From Pseudomonas sp. (GTDB taxonomy: Bacteria > Pseudomonadota > Gammaproteobacteria > Pseudomonadales > Pseudomonadaceae), in NCBI GenBank assembly GCA_030603065.1, contig JAUVYN010000007.1:21189-85188 (forward strand): a stretch of 64,000 nt of DNA. The letters are read 5' to 3'. The notes beneath the pieces were generated by a model. The model did not search any database. It saw only the letters and a program-made list of their open reading frames with translations, and was not told the origin of the DNA. This document shows positions 54,456 to 63,561 of this stretch, one piece after another (position 1 is the first letter of the stretch; each line of letters opens with the position of its first letter). Made by a program: the position numbers and the translations under genes.

Positions 54456-56278
54456 CGTGAGATAACAACCTCATCGGCGGGGACCAGTCTTCCATCTCGA
54501 ATAACGCCCCACTGCAGGCGCCGTTGTACCCGGCCGTCCTGCGCGAGCACCAGCGTGCCGGTAGCACCCTCGATGCGGGTTTCCGAAAACTCCTGCATCT
54601 GCGGGAGTCGGCGGAATATGCGCTGCGCATCCACACCCATAGCATAAAGCCGTCCAAGGGGGCCGGACGCCTGTGGCCAACTGCTGCTTACCGGCTGGTA
54701 CAGGCCGTCCGTACGGGTTAGCAGCCAGGGGATTTCCGCTACCATGATGCCGTCCAGGTCGGCATTCTGGCCGGGGTCGCCACCCAGCTGATAGACATGG
54801 GAGGTGGCATATACCGGCAGGTCCGCTGCGTACTGGAAGGCCAGGGTAGGCTTGATCTGCCGCGCCTGCTGCGGATTGGCCGCGAGGAATATCGCATGCA
54901 GATCGTTACGCGGGGTTGGTTGTACGACAACGTCATCACCCAGTACCTGGCGAATGCGTGCGCCACGCTGTTCGCTCTGGCGAATGCGTAGCAGGTCGGC
55001 GATCTGGTTAGCGACCGTTGCGGGTTGATCGATGGTTTCACGGCCTATCAGGGTTCCGCCCAGTTCCTGCCAGGTTTGGGCGAACGCGAGGTAGGCGCGC
55101 TGGCCCCAGTCGGTCTGGGCCACCAACGCCGCCATGCTGCGATGGCCATCATCCCAGGCCCGGTAGGCCGCTGAGCGGGCTTCGTCCTCGGGCGCCAGGC
55201 CGAACTGAAACAGCGTCTGCTGTGCCGCGCCGGGACCATCGGTGTAGTTGAGGGCCAGCGTAGGCAGAGGCAACTGGCCCATATTCGCCAGACGGGTCAC
55301 CTGGTCGCGCTCCAGCGGACCCACTACCCATTGCACGCCATCGGCCTGCGCCTGGCGATAAAAGGCCGCCAGATCCGGGTAGGCGGCGGTATCGTAGAGC
55401 GTGACCCGCGGCTGCTCGAGACCCTCGGCGTGGGCCTGGTACTGGGCAGCAAGGAAACCGTCGCGCAGGGCCTGCGCCGCGCTCGCCAGCGGACCACGGA
55501 AGGGCAGCAGCAGCGCGATATGACGCGGGCGGCTGGCGTGCAGTTCCAGCAGTTGGGTCATGGACTCGGGCAGGGCGCTTGCAGCCGGGTGGTTGGCATA
55601 GGTGCGTTGCCATTGCTCCAGTGCGCGGACCTGCAGATCGATGTTCGGCTGTTCCCGAGTGATCAGAGCCAGCCGCAGCCAGCCGGACATGTCGCCGGTG
55701 GCGCCGGCGGCGGCCTGTTGCAGCTCAGGGGTGGACGCCTGGTTGATCAGCGCCCAGATGGCCTGGTCGTTTTCCGGACGACGCTCCTCGGGCAGCAAGC
55801 CGTCGACGAATACTCTCTCCCGTGCCGCTTCGAGCGGAGCGCCAGAGGCTGCGCGGGCTTCGGCGCGCAGCAGCAGAATGCGGATCTGATCATCCAGTGG
55901 TAGCGTTTCGAGCTGCGCGACGGACGGATGCTGAAGTGCACGTAGCGCTGCGGATGGTTGGCCGAGCGCCAGCGAACTGGAAGCCTGAAGTTCACTGAAA
56001 CGCAGCTGCTGGTCCGATGGCAGGTCACTCTGCGGGATCGACGCGAGGATGCTGCGGACCTGCTCGTGCCGGTTGTTTTCCGAAGCGACAGTCGCCGCGT
56101 GAAGGCGCAGCAGATTCGCCTCTGCCCCCGACCGACGCGAGGCGTTCTGCAGAATTTGCTCGACAGAAGCATCGGGCGTACGGGGAAGGTCAGCCAGCTG
56201 CGTGGGCGGCGAGGCACAGCCAGCGAGCACGAGGGCAAGCGCCACGGCGGACAGAGACAGCGAGTGGATGCGCGACAT
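54452..56278 (-). CDS. lpoA: Penicillin-binding protein activator LpoA
   Basis: Outer-membrane lipoprotein that activates PBP1A, or its Pseudomonas equivalent, for peptidoglycan synthesis. It has 608 residues. Lipobox LAGC with Cys21. An N-terminal TPR-like helical domain (to about residue 240) is followed by a periplasmic-binding-protein-like domain starting HIALLLPFRGPLASAAQALRDGFLAA and containing VVGPLERDQVTRLA. It is divergent from rsmI, the standard arrangement. Confidence 0.94.
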   Translation of the reverse strand: MSRIHSLSLSAVALALVLAGCASPPTQLADLPRTPDASVEQILQNASRRSGAEANLLRLHAATVASENNRHEQVRSILASIPQSDLPSDQQLRFSELQASSSLALGQPSAALRALQHPSVAQLETLPLDDQIRILLLRAEARAASGAPLEAARERVFVDGLLPEERRPENDQAIWALINQASTPELQQAAAGATGDMSGWLRLALITREQPNIDLQVRALEQWQRTYANHPAASALPESMTQLLELHASRPRHIALLLPFRGPLASAAQALRDGFLAAQYQAHAEGLEQPRVTLYDTAAYPDLAAFYRQAQADGVQWVVGPLERDQVTRLANMGQLPLPTLALNYTDGPGAAQQTLFQFGLAPEDEARSAAYRAWDDGHRSMAALVAQTDWGQRAYLAFAQTWQELGGTLIGRETIDQPATVANQIADLLRIRQSEQRGARIRQVLGDDVVVQPTPRNDLHAIFLAANPQQARQIKPTLAFQYAADLPVYATSHVYQLGGDPGQNADLDGIMVAEIPWLLTRTDGLYQPVSSSWPQASGPLGRLYAMGVDAQRIFRRLPQMQEFSETRIEGATGTLVLAQDGRVQRRLQWGVIRDGRLVPADEVVISR

Positions 56279-56428
56279 CTGGAGTTCCTTGCAGTGGGGG
56301 CGCGGCAGCGGCGCTCCATGAACAGTCAGCCCGCATTGTAACCAAGGGGCCTGTTGACCGCCATGCGCTTAGCCGGATGCCGGTCACGTCTGTACAATGT
56401 GCCGCTCAGCCACCTTGCAGGACTCACC

Positions 56429-57280
56429 ATGGCCGCTCAAGCCGGTACGCTCTACGTAGTCGCCACGCCGATAGGTAATCTTCAGGACATTTCGCCGCGA
56501 GCGCTGGACGTGCTGCGCAGCGTAAGCTTGATCGCCGCGGAAGACACCCGTCACAGTGCGCGGCTGCTTCAGCACTTCGGTATCCAGACCGCTACCACGG
56601 CCTGCCATGATCACAACGAGCGGGACAAGAGTGTGCAACTGGTCGAGCGTCTGCTGCAGGGACAGGATCTCGCGCTCATCTCGGATGCGGGTACCCCACT
56701 GATCTCCGATCCCGGTTTCCATCTGGTGCGTCAGGCCCGGGAGGCGGGCATACGGGTGTCGCCGATACCCGGGCCCAGCGCCCTGATCGCCGCGCTGAGC
56801 GGAGCCGGGTTGCCATCGGATCGTTTCGCTTTTGAGGGGTTTCTGCCCGCCAAGGCCCATGGTCGTCGCCAGCGTCTGCAGGCTCTGCTGAACGAGGAGC
56901 GTACCTGGATGGTCTACGAGGCTCCCCATCGATTGCTCGAATGTCTGGAAGACATGCACGAAGTGCTGGGACCGTCCCGTCAGGTCGTGCTTTGCCGGGA
57001 ATTGACCAAGACCTTCGAAACCCTGCACGGCGCGCCACTGGCCGAACTGGTCGAGTGGGTGCGCAACGACCCTGATCAGCAGCGAGGCGAGGCAGTGCTG
57101 GTCGTTGAAGGCGCGCAGCCCCGCTCCGGCGACGACATCAACCCCGAAGCGCTGCGGATCCTTGAGACACTTCTGGAAGAACTGCCCCTCAAGCAGGCCG
57201 CAGCTCTCGCCGCCCGCATCACCGGCGAAAAGAAAAACCGCCTTTACCAGATCGCCCTGGAAAAGGGCGCTGGGAAGTAA
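56429..57280 (+). CDS. rsmI: 16S rRNA (cytidine1402-2'-O)-methyltransferase RsmI
   Basis: SAM-dependent methyltransferase of the decoding centre, 283 residues. [49 protein letters not shown] and [29 protein letters not shown] are diagnostic. The ATG at 56429 is spaced 6 bases from AGGA. In pseudomonads rnpB and mraZ follow rsmI; here a REP block and a minus-strand carboxylase operon follow. Confidence 0.95.
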   Translation: MAAQAGTLYVVATPIGNLQDISPRALDVLRSVSLIAAEDTRHSARLLQHFGIQTATTACHDHNERDKSVQLVERLLQGQDLALISDAGTPLISDPGFHLVRQAREAGIRVSPIPGPSALIAALSGAGLPSDRFAFEGFLPAKAHGRRQRLQALLNEERTWMVYEAPHRLLECLEDMHEVLGPSRQVVLCRELTKTFETLHGAPLAELVEWVRNDPDQQRGEAVLVVEGAQPRSGDDINPEALRILETLLEELPLKQAAALAARITGEKKNRLYQIALEKGAGK

Positions 57281-57295
57281 CCCTCCACTCGCTCA

Positions 57296-57650
57296 GGACT
57301 ATGGGGTGTCGAGCTCCTGCTCGCTGCCCGGAAGCTCCCGATCTGCGCCGGACTATGGGGTGTCGAGCTCCTGCTCGACGCTGACGGCTTCGCAGTCTGC
57401 ACCGCCCCTGGCGTAGCGCAGGGGCGCTACACCCCATTGCGTGGCGCCACCCCGTAGCGCCGAGCCCGGCTGGACCTTGCTGCTCGCGGCCCCGAAGCTC
57501 CCGGTTCGCAGGACCGTGGGTGTCGAGCTCCTGCTCGCGGCCCCGAAGCTCCCGATCTGCGCAGGACTATGGGGTGTCGAGCTCCTGCTCGACGCCGGCG
57601 GCTTCGCAGTCTGCACCGCCGCTGGCGTAGCGCAGGGGCGCTACACCCCA
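57296..57650. repeat. REP-like palindromic element cluster with a 214-bp direct duplication
   Basis: The 408-base gap between convergent rsmI and the carboxylase gene holds six short hairpins. Four plus-strand copies carry TGGGGTGTCGAGC then TCCT then GCTCGAC or a variant (57302, 57356, 57516, 57570). Two copies point the other way, GCGTAGCGC-AGGG-GCGCTAC then ACCCCA (57411-57436, 57625-57650). The reverse complement of the latter has the same TGGGGTGT head, 7-bp stem and 4-base loop, so all belong to one family. The 141-base block 57296-57436 recurs at 57510-57650. No gene is seen here. Confidence 0.85.
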
Positions 57651-57688
57651 TGGAGCGGCGCAGGCCTGTAGCTCCCAAGGTGGAAAAG

Positions 57689-60600
57689 CTACTCCCCTTC
57701 GGCGATCACCAGCACGCGCTGCCCAGCCCGCACCGGTGAGCCCGGTTGCACATGAACCGACTTCACCACGCCATTGACCGGAGCGGTGAGCGGAATCTCC
57801 ATCTTCATCGATTCCAGGATCACCAGCACATCCCCGGCTTTCACGGTGGTCCCTTCCTCGACCTGCACCTGCCAGAGGTTCCCCGCGATATGGCTCTCGA
57901 CGCCCTGTTCGCCAGGCTGCAGCGGCGCATCCTCACCTGCCTCGGCGACCGCCTCGTCACTCTGATAGTCCGCCTGCCCATTGGCAATCCAGCGCTCGCG
58001 TTCGGCATTGAAGGCGGCCTTCTGCTGGTTGCGGAAGGCCTCAATGCCCTCCGCCTCCTGCTCCAGAAACGTCTGGTACTCGTTCAGCCGCAGCTCGGTC
58101 TCCTCGATGCGCAGCGGATAGCGACCCAGCGGGAAATCACGGCGGATTTTCAGCAGCTCATCAGCGCTGACCGGATAGAACCTGATCTGGTCGAAAAAGC
58201 GCAGCAGCCACGGCTGGCCACCGAAGGCTTCCACTTCCCGGTAGCGATTCCACATCTGCAGGGTGCGTCCGACGAACTGGTATCCGCCCGGACCCTCCAT
58301 GCCGTATACGCACATGTAGGCCCCGCCGATGCCCACCGAGTTCTCCGCGGTCCAGGTGCGCGCCGGGTTGTACTTGGTGGTGACCAGCCGGTAGCGCGGG
58401 TCCAGTGGCGTGGCGACCGGTGCGCCCAGGTACACATCGCCCAGACCCATCACCAGATAGCTGGCCTCGAACACCGTGCGATACACCTCGTCGAGGTTGG
58501 GCAGGTCATTGATGCGGCGGATGAACTCCAGGTTGCTCGGGCACCAGGGCGCATCCTTGCGCACCGTGGTCATGTACTTCTGGATGGCCAGTTGGCAGGC
58601 CGGATCGTCCCAGGACAGCGGCAGGTGAACGATGCGCGAGGGCACCTTCAGATCCCGGGCGCTGCAGACCTGGCCCCATTCGCGCTGCACTGTCTCAAGC
58701 AGATCGGCAAGGGTTAGTGTTTCAGGCCGATAGTGCACCTGCAGCGAGCGAATCCCGGGTGTCAGGTCGATCACTCCGTCCAGCCCCAGCGCTTCGAGCG
58801 CCTGCATCAGCGCATGCCCGCGGAAACGCAGCACCAGATCCAGCTCCGGCTGGCCGATTTCCAGCAGCAGATGGGTGTCGCCGGATACCCGTGCGACCAG
58901 TCGGGTGTCGTCGCTGCCGATATCCAGCACGATGGGTGATGCGATCGGCTCGGGAGTGCTCACGTCCGGACACAGGGGGGCGAGTTGCTCGACCTCAAGC
59001 GTCCGTGCGGTGGCCAGTTCCCGGGCGGTGCCCAGACCCACTGGCACGAAGCGCACCCGGTCACCAGCCTTGAGCTGGCCGAGTTGCCAGAGGTCGGCCT
59101 CGATGATGGTCACCGGGCAGACGAAGCCGCCCAGGCTGGGGCCGTCCGGCCCGAGGATGACCGGCATGTCGCCGGTGAAGTCCACCGCGCCGATGGCATA
59201 GGGGTTGTCATGAATGTTCGACGGATGCAGCCCCGCCTCGCCACCGTCCTCGCGCACCCACTCGGGACGCGGGCCGATCAGGCGCACGCCGGTGCGGCTG
59301 GAATTGAAATGCACTTCCCAGTCGGTTGAGAGGAAGCGCTCCATGTAGGCCTGGGTGAAATACTCCGGCGCTGCATGGGGGCCGTAGATCACCCGCAGGG
59401 TTCGGACTGCCGGCAGGTCGCTGCACAGCACCGCCGGCAGACTGGCGCCGGCGCTCGCGTCGGTCAGCGGATTCAGCCGCAGCACATCCCCTGTACGCAG
59501 CGCGCGGCCGGCGTGCCCGCCGAACTGGCCAAGGGTGAAGGTGCTCTTGCTGCCCAGATAATCGGGTACTTCGATGCCCCCCCGGATCGCTAGATAGCTG
59601 CGCGCACCCGCTCCGGCGATGGTGCCCAGCGCCAGGGTGTTGCCGGCGCGAATCAGCAGGCTGGTACACATCGGCTGGGCGAGTCCGTCGATACTCAGCG
59701 GGATCTCTGCACCCGTGACAGCAATCACCGCATCCGTGTTGAAGCGCAGGGTCGGGCCGGTCATGGTGATTTCAAGGCCCGCGGCGCCTTCGGAGTTGCC
59801 CAGCAAACGGTTGCCCAGGCGCAGGGCACGGCTGTCCATCGGGACGGAGGGCGGCACGCCGACCGCCCAGTAGCCAATCCGTCCCGGCACATCCTGCACC
59901 GTGGTCTGGGTGCCGCCGGTGAGTACCTCGAAGCTGACGCTCTGGTACTGCAGGTTCTCCAGGCAGCGGGTCCAGGGGTTGCCGCTGGCGAAGGGCGCGT
60001 CCATCAGAATCTGCCGCAGGTAGCCCTGATTGGTCTCAACGCCATACAGCAGAGTGCTCTCCAGCGCCTGGTCGAGGGCAGCGATGGCCTGCTCGCGACT
60101 CGGCTGCCAGACGATCACCTTGGCGATCATCGGATCGAAGTACGGAGGAATCTCGCAGCCGGCTTCAACCCAGGTATCGATGCGCAGGTGCTGTCCATCC
60201 GCTGGGGGAAACTCGACCGCGGTGAGCAGACCCGGGCAGGGCTGGAAATCCCGGCCGGGGTCTTCGGCGTACAGACGCGACTGGATGGCATGTCCGGTGG
60301 GCCTGAGTCCCTCGGCGAGGGTGTTCAGGGCAGGCAGGTCGCCCGCCGCCAGCTGGATCATCCAGCTCACCAGATCCACGCCCCAGCCCTGGTCGGTGAC
60401 GCCGTGCTCGACCTGCAGCCGGGTGTTCACCTCCAGAAAATAGAAACGGTCGGCCTCGCTGTCGTAGACGAACTCGACGGTGCCGGCGCTGCGGTAGCTG
60501 ACCGCCCTGCCCAGCTGGATGGCGGCCTGGCACAGGGCCTCGGACATGCCGTCCGGCAGGTTGGGGGCAGGGGTTTCCTCCAGCACCTTCTGATTGCGTC

Positions 60601-61294
60601 GCTGCACCGAGCAGTCGCGCACGCCCAGGGCGATGACCTCGCCGCGGCCGTCGCCGAAGATCTGCACTTCGAGGTGGCGGGCGCGCTGAATGTACTTTTC
60701 GATGAACACGCCGGCATCGCTGAAGTTGTTCTGACCCAGCCGGCGTACCGCCTCGAAGGCGTCACGCAGTTCTGCATCGCTGCGGCACACGCGCATACCG
60801 ATGCCGCCACCGCCGGCGGTGCTCTTGAGCATCACCGGGTAGCCGACCTGAGCGGCGGCGGACAGCGCTTCATCGAGGCTTTCAAGCAGCTCGGTGCCTT
60901 CGAGCATGGGCACGCCATGCTCCTTGGCCAGCGCCCGGGCGGTGTGCTTGAGGCCGAACACGCGCAACTGTTCGGGCGTCGGACCGACGAATGCTATTCC
61001 GGCCGCTTCGCAGGCTTCGGCGAAGGCGGCGTTTTCGGACAGGAAGCCGTAACCCGGATGAATCGCCCGGGCGCCAGTCTGCTGGGCAATGCCGAGGATC
61101 TTGCTGACGTCCAGATAGGTGGCACTGGCCGCGCCTTCGCCCAGGGACCAGGCCTCATCAGCCTGCTGGATATGCAGGCTGGCGGCGTCCGCTTCGGAGT
61201 AGACCGCGACGCCCTGTACGTCGAGCTGCTTGAGGGTGCGCAGGATGCGGCAGGCGATGGCACCGCGGTTGGCTATCAGGAGTTTGTTGAACAT
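57689..61294 (-). CDS. Biotin-dependent carboxylase of the urea carboxylase family, probably guanidine carboxylase
   Basis: ATP- and biotin-dependent carboxylase of 1201 residues. Biotin carboxylase fills about residues 1-450 (IANRGAIACRI, STAGGGGIGM, EVNTRLQVEH at 288-297). A KipI/KipA-type carboxyltransferase fills about 470-1060 (SNIHDNPYAIGAVDFTGD, TKYNPARTWTAENSVGIGG). The biotin carrier ends the protein, with Lys1164 in ESMKMEI. No allophanate hydrolase is fused or follows. Neighbouring DUF1989 genes mark guanidine degradation, in which such enzymes prefer guanidine over urea. Asp705, by domain offset, falls near the yeast-enzyme Asn that contacts urea; family work reports Asp there in guanidine carboxylases. 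Substrate is inferred. Confidence 0.9.
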   Translation of the reverse strand: MFNKLLIANRGAIACRILRTLKQLDVQGVAVYSEADAASLHIQQADEAWSLGEGAASATYLDVSKILGIAQQTGARAIHPGYGFLSENAAFAEACEAAGIAFVGPTPEQLRVFGLKHTARALAKEHGVPMLEGTELLESLDEALSAAAQVGYPVMLKSTAGGGGIGMRVCRSDAELRDAFEAVRRLGQNNFSDAGVFIEKYIQRARHLEVQIFGDGRGEVIALGVRDCSVQRRNQKVLEETPAPNLPDGMSEALCQAAIQLGRAVSYRSAGTVEFVYDSEADRFYFLEVNTRLQVEHGVTDQGWGVDLVSWMIQLAAGDLPALNTLAEGLRPTGHAIQSRLYAEDPGRDFQPCPGLLTAVEFPPADGQHLRIDTWVEAGCEIPPYFDPMIAKVIVWQPSREQAIAALDQALESTLLYGVETNQGYLRQILMDAPFASGNPWTRCLENLQYQSVSFEVLTGGTQTTVQDVPGRIGYWAVGVPPSVPMDSRALRLGNRLLGNSEGAAGLEITMTGPTLRFNTDAVIAVTGAEIPLSIDGLAQPMCTSLLIRAGNTLALGTIAGAGARSYLAIRGGIEVPDYLGSKSTFTLGQFGGHAGRALRTGDVLRLNPLTDASAGASLPAVLCSDLPAVRTLRVIYGPHAAPEYFTQAYMERFLSTDWEVHFNSSRTGVRLIGPRPEWVREDGGEAGLHPSNIHDNPYAIGAVDFTGDMPVILGPDGPSLGGFVCPVTIIEADLWQLGQLKAGDRVRFVPVGLGTARELATARTLEVEQLAPLCPDVSTPEPIASPIVLDIGSDDTRLVARVSGDTHLLLEIGQPELDLVLRFRGHALMQALEALGLDGVIDLTPGIRSLQVHYRPETLTLADLLETVQREWGQVCSARDLKVPSRIVHLPLSWDDPACQLAIQKYMTTVRKDAPWCPSNLEFIRRINDLPNLDEVYRTVFEASYLVMGLGDVYLGAPVATPLDPRYRLVTTKYNPARTWTAENSVGIGGAYMCVYGMEGPGGYQFVGRTLQMWNRYREVEAFGGQPWLLRFFDQIRFYPVSADELLKIRRDFPLGRYPLRIEETELRLNEYQTFLEQEAEGIEAFRNQQKAAFNAERERWIANGQADYQSDEAVAEAGEDAPLQPGEQGVESHIAGNLWQVQVEEGTTVKAGDVLVILESMKMEIPLTAPVNGVVKSVHVQPGSPVRAGQRVLVIAEGE

Positions 61295-61376
61295 CGGGTG
61301 TTCCTCGGCCAGGCCGTCCTGGACGTTTCTCTGCGTGCCGCCGGGTCGTCCCGGCGGGGTTCATTCGCTGTATCGA

Positions 61377-62012
61377 TCAGTCCCAGACCAGCATTTCCGC
61401 CGGGGTCGGGTTGTAGCCGTTGCACGGGTTGTTCAGCTGCGGGCAGTTGGAAATCAGCACGATGATGTCCATGTGTGCGACCAGCTCCACGTACTTGCCC
61501 GCACCGGAAATACCGTCCTCGAAGGTCAGCCCGCCCTCTGGCGTGACTGGCACGTTCATGAAGAAGTTGATGTTGTGGCTGATGTCTGCCTTGGTCAGGC
61601 GTCCGTCATGCAGCGAGGCGCGCAGGAAGTTGTCGCGGCAGCTGTGCATGTAGCGAGTGTCCAGTGCATAGCGCACCGTATTGCTCTCCTGGGCGCAGGC
61701 TCCGCCGAGGGTGTCGTGGCGGCCGCAGGTATCCGCGGTGATGGTCAGCATGGGGTTGCCCCGGTTGCTGTAGAGCACGCTGCCGGTGGTCAGGTAGACC
61801 CCGTTCTGCTTGCGCAGGGTGCGTTGCACGTCGTAGCGCTCGCGTGGATTGGTGGCGCTGAAGAACAGGGTATCGACGGCCTGGTTACCTTCCAGGTCCA
61901 GCAGTCGCAGGGTCTGGCCGGCCCTGATGTCCTTCATCCAGGGTTCGCCTGCCGGCATGACGGCGCGGTAGACGGCGGTTTCCGGCTGTTTTTCGCTGTG
62001 CACGAGTGTCAT
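61377..62012 (-). CDS. DUF1989 protein UAAP2, putative carboxyguanidine deiminase subunit
   Basis: Urea-amidolyase-associated protein of 211 residues. DUF1989 family features are [37 protein letters not shown] and the C-terminal [17 protein letters not shown] cysteine-rich motif, likely metal ligands. Such pairs (CgdA/CgdB) convert carboxyguanidine to allophanate after guanidine carboxylation. ATG 62012 follows GAGGGCCC; a longer frame to 62105 overlaps the next gene. It is 82 bases upstream of the carboxylase and 10 bases after its partner. Confidence 0.85.
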   Translation of the reverse strand: MTLVHSEKQPETAVYRAVMPAGEPWMKDIRAGQTLRLLDLEGNQAVDTLFFSATNPRERYDVQRTLRKQNGVYLTTGSVLYSNRGNPMLTITADTCGRHDTLGGACAQESNTVRYALDTRYMHSCRDNFLRASLHDGRLTKADISHNINFFMNVPVTPEGGLTFEDGISGAGKYVELVAHMDIIVLISNCPQLNNPCNGYNPTPAEMLVWD

Positions 62013-62022
62013 GTCAGGGCCC

Positions 62023-62751
62023 TCAGAGGTAGCTGCGATCGGTGTTGTGCAGCCCGCGGACGTTTTCCGGGCGGGTTTTTCGGCACAGGACGGTGATGCC
62101 GTCATCGGCCACGCGGTGCCAGCTGAGCCTGACCGGCTTCGGCGCGTACTCGGGTGCCGGGTCCAGCGGATGCTGCAGCGCGGTCAGTACCACCAGGGTA
62201 TCCATCGGGGCGTACAGCTCGATCACGTCGCCGGCGCTGGAATTGCCCGGGTGAAACGCGAAGCGGCCCTCGGCATCCACGGTAACCTTGCTGAACAGAT
62301 TCAGGGTCATCAGCAGGTCGGACAGGGTCATGTTCCACTTGCCCATCTCCACCAGCAGATTGTCCACGCCATTGCGGTAAAAACCGTTGCGCAGCTCCTG
62401 ATAGCGGCCGGTGCCGTATTTCTCCTCCACCTCCCGGGCATCCAGCACGCCGCCAAAACTGTCGCTCCATCCACAGGTGTCGGTGACGATAGCCGCAAGC
62501 ACCTTGCCCATGTCCGAATACAGACAGTGCCCGGCGGTTAGCTTCGCGGTGTGCTGGCATTTGAGCGTGTCGGGCAGGTTAAGCCGCTCGCTCTTCTCCT
62601 GGGCGTTGAACATCAGCACGCTGACGTTGGCGCCGCCTTCGATGTCGGTCAGGCGCAGCAGCTGGCCGCGCTTGAGCACGAAGGAGGTGTGGCCGCCGCC
62701 AGGCAGCATTTCCTCATACAACAATGGGCGGAGGGCAGGGGGCGTACTCAT
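62023..62751 (-). CDS. DUF1989 protein UAAP1, putative carboxyguanidine deiminase subunit
   Basis: Urea-amidolyase-associated protein of 242 residues, paralogous to the following gene. [37 protein letters not shown] and [12 protein letters not shown] mirror its partner, but the C-terminal Cys-rich motif is absent and replaced by [17 protein letters not shown]. The two probably form one heteromeric deiminase. The start overlaps the ATPase gene stop by four bases (ATGA). Which subunit is called A or B cannot be told here. Confidence 0.85.
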   Translation of the reverse strand: MSTPPALRPLLYEEMLPGGGHTSFVLKRGQLLRLTDIEGGANVSVLMFNAQEKSERLNLPDTLKCQHTAKLTAGHCLYSDMGKVLAAIVTDTCGWSDSFGGVLDAREVEEKYGTGRYQELRNGFYRNGVDNLLVEMGKWNMTLSDLLMTLNLFSKVTVDAEGRFAFHPGNSSAGDVIELYAPMDTLVVLTALQHPLDPAPEYAPKPVRLSWHRVADDGITVLCRKTRPENVRGLHNTDRSYL

Positions 62752-63560
62752 GGCTTGGCTCCTTGTGTCGAATTGTCCGGCAGCACGCCGCCGGTGATCC
62801 GCTCGGGCAGGGCGCTCACGGCGGCCCGCGCGGCCTTGCGGTCGCTGTTCAGGGGAATGTCGTAGGTGATGCGCGCGCCATAGGCGCCCGGGGCCTGTGG
62901 GTCGATGCGGGTCTTGTCGAACACCAGCAGGCGGGTACCCAGGGTGAAGCCTTCGGAAAGGTCATGGGTGACCATGAATACGGTCAGTCCGGTCTGCTTC
63001 CAGAGATCCAGCAGCAGCTCGTGCATGTCCTTGCGGATGCCCGGGTCTAGCGCGCCGAAGGGCTCGTCGAGAAGCAGGATGCGCGGAGCCTTGACCAGCG
63101 CCTGGGCGATCGCCAGGCGCTGCTGCATGCCGCCGGAAAGTGCATGGGGATATTTGTTCAGGGCATGGCCCAGCCCAACTTTTTCGAGAATGGCCACGGC
63201 GCGGTCCCGCGCTTCCCGGCGCGCGCCGCCGAACAGCCGGCCCAGCAGTTTGGAACCCTGCAGTTCCAGACCCAGCATCACATTGCCGAGCACGGTCAGG
63301 TGCGGGAACACCGAATAGCGCTGAAACACCACCCCGCGCTCCGGCCCCGGCTCCGCCGCCAGCGGCTCGCCATCCAGCAGGATGCGTCCGCGGCTGGGCT
63401 TCTCTTGCCCCAGCAGAAGCCGCAGGAAGGTCGATTTGCCGCAGCCCGAGGCCCCGACCATGGTGATGAACTCGCCGCTTTCGACCTTGAGATCCAGGGC
63501 TTCCAGCACTACCTGGTCGCCGTATTCCTGCCATACCCGCTCAATTACGATGCCGCTCAT
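62748..63560 (-). CDS. ABC transporter ATP-binding protein (nitrate/sulfonate/taurine type)
   Basis: Cytoplasmic ATPase of an importer, 270 residues. Walker A is GASGCGKST, the Q-loop is VVFQRYSVFPHLT, the signature is LSGGMQQRLAIAQAL, Walker B is ILLLDEPFGALDP and the switch His is in VTHDLSE. The NitT/TauT family form is clear. In guanidine-riboswitch operons this transporter type is thought to import guanidine; that substrate is inferred from the carboxylase operon it belongs to. It starts one base after the permease stop. Confidence 0.9.
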   Translation of the reverse strand: MSGIVIERVWQEYGDQVVLEALDLKVESGEFITMVGASGCGKSTFLRLLLGQEKPSRGRILLDGEPLAAEPGPERGVVFQRYSVFPHLTVLGNVMLGLELQGSKLLGRLFGGARREARDRAVAILEKVGLGHALNKYPHALSGGMQQRLAIAQALVKAPRILLLDEPFGALDPGIRKDMHELLLDLWKQTGLTVFMVTHDLSEGFTLGTRLLVFDKTRIDPQAPGAYGARITYDIPLNSDRKAARAAVSALPERITGGVLPDNSTQGAKP

Positions 63561-63561
63561 G

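Noticed and set aside
57296-57650. CRISPR array
   Set aside because: Repeats are palindromic, occur in both directions, have irregular spacing and spacers that are themselves duplicated; no cas genes are nearby.
57219-57678. Several small open frames in the gap between rsmI and the carboxylase
   Set aside because: Their sequences are translations of the repeated hairpins (recurring AGARHPIV and VELLLAAPKLP), with no ribosome sites.
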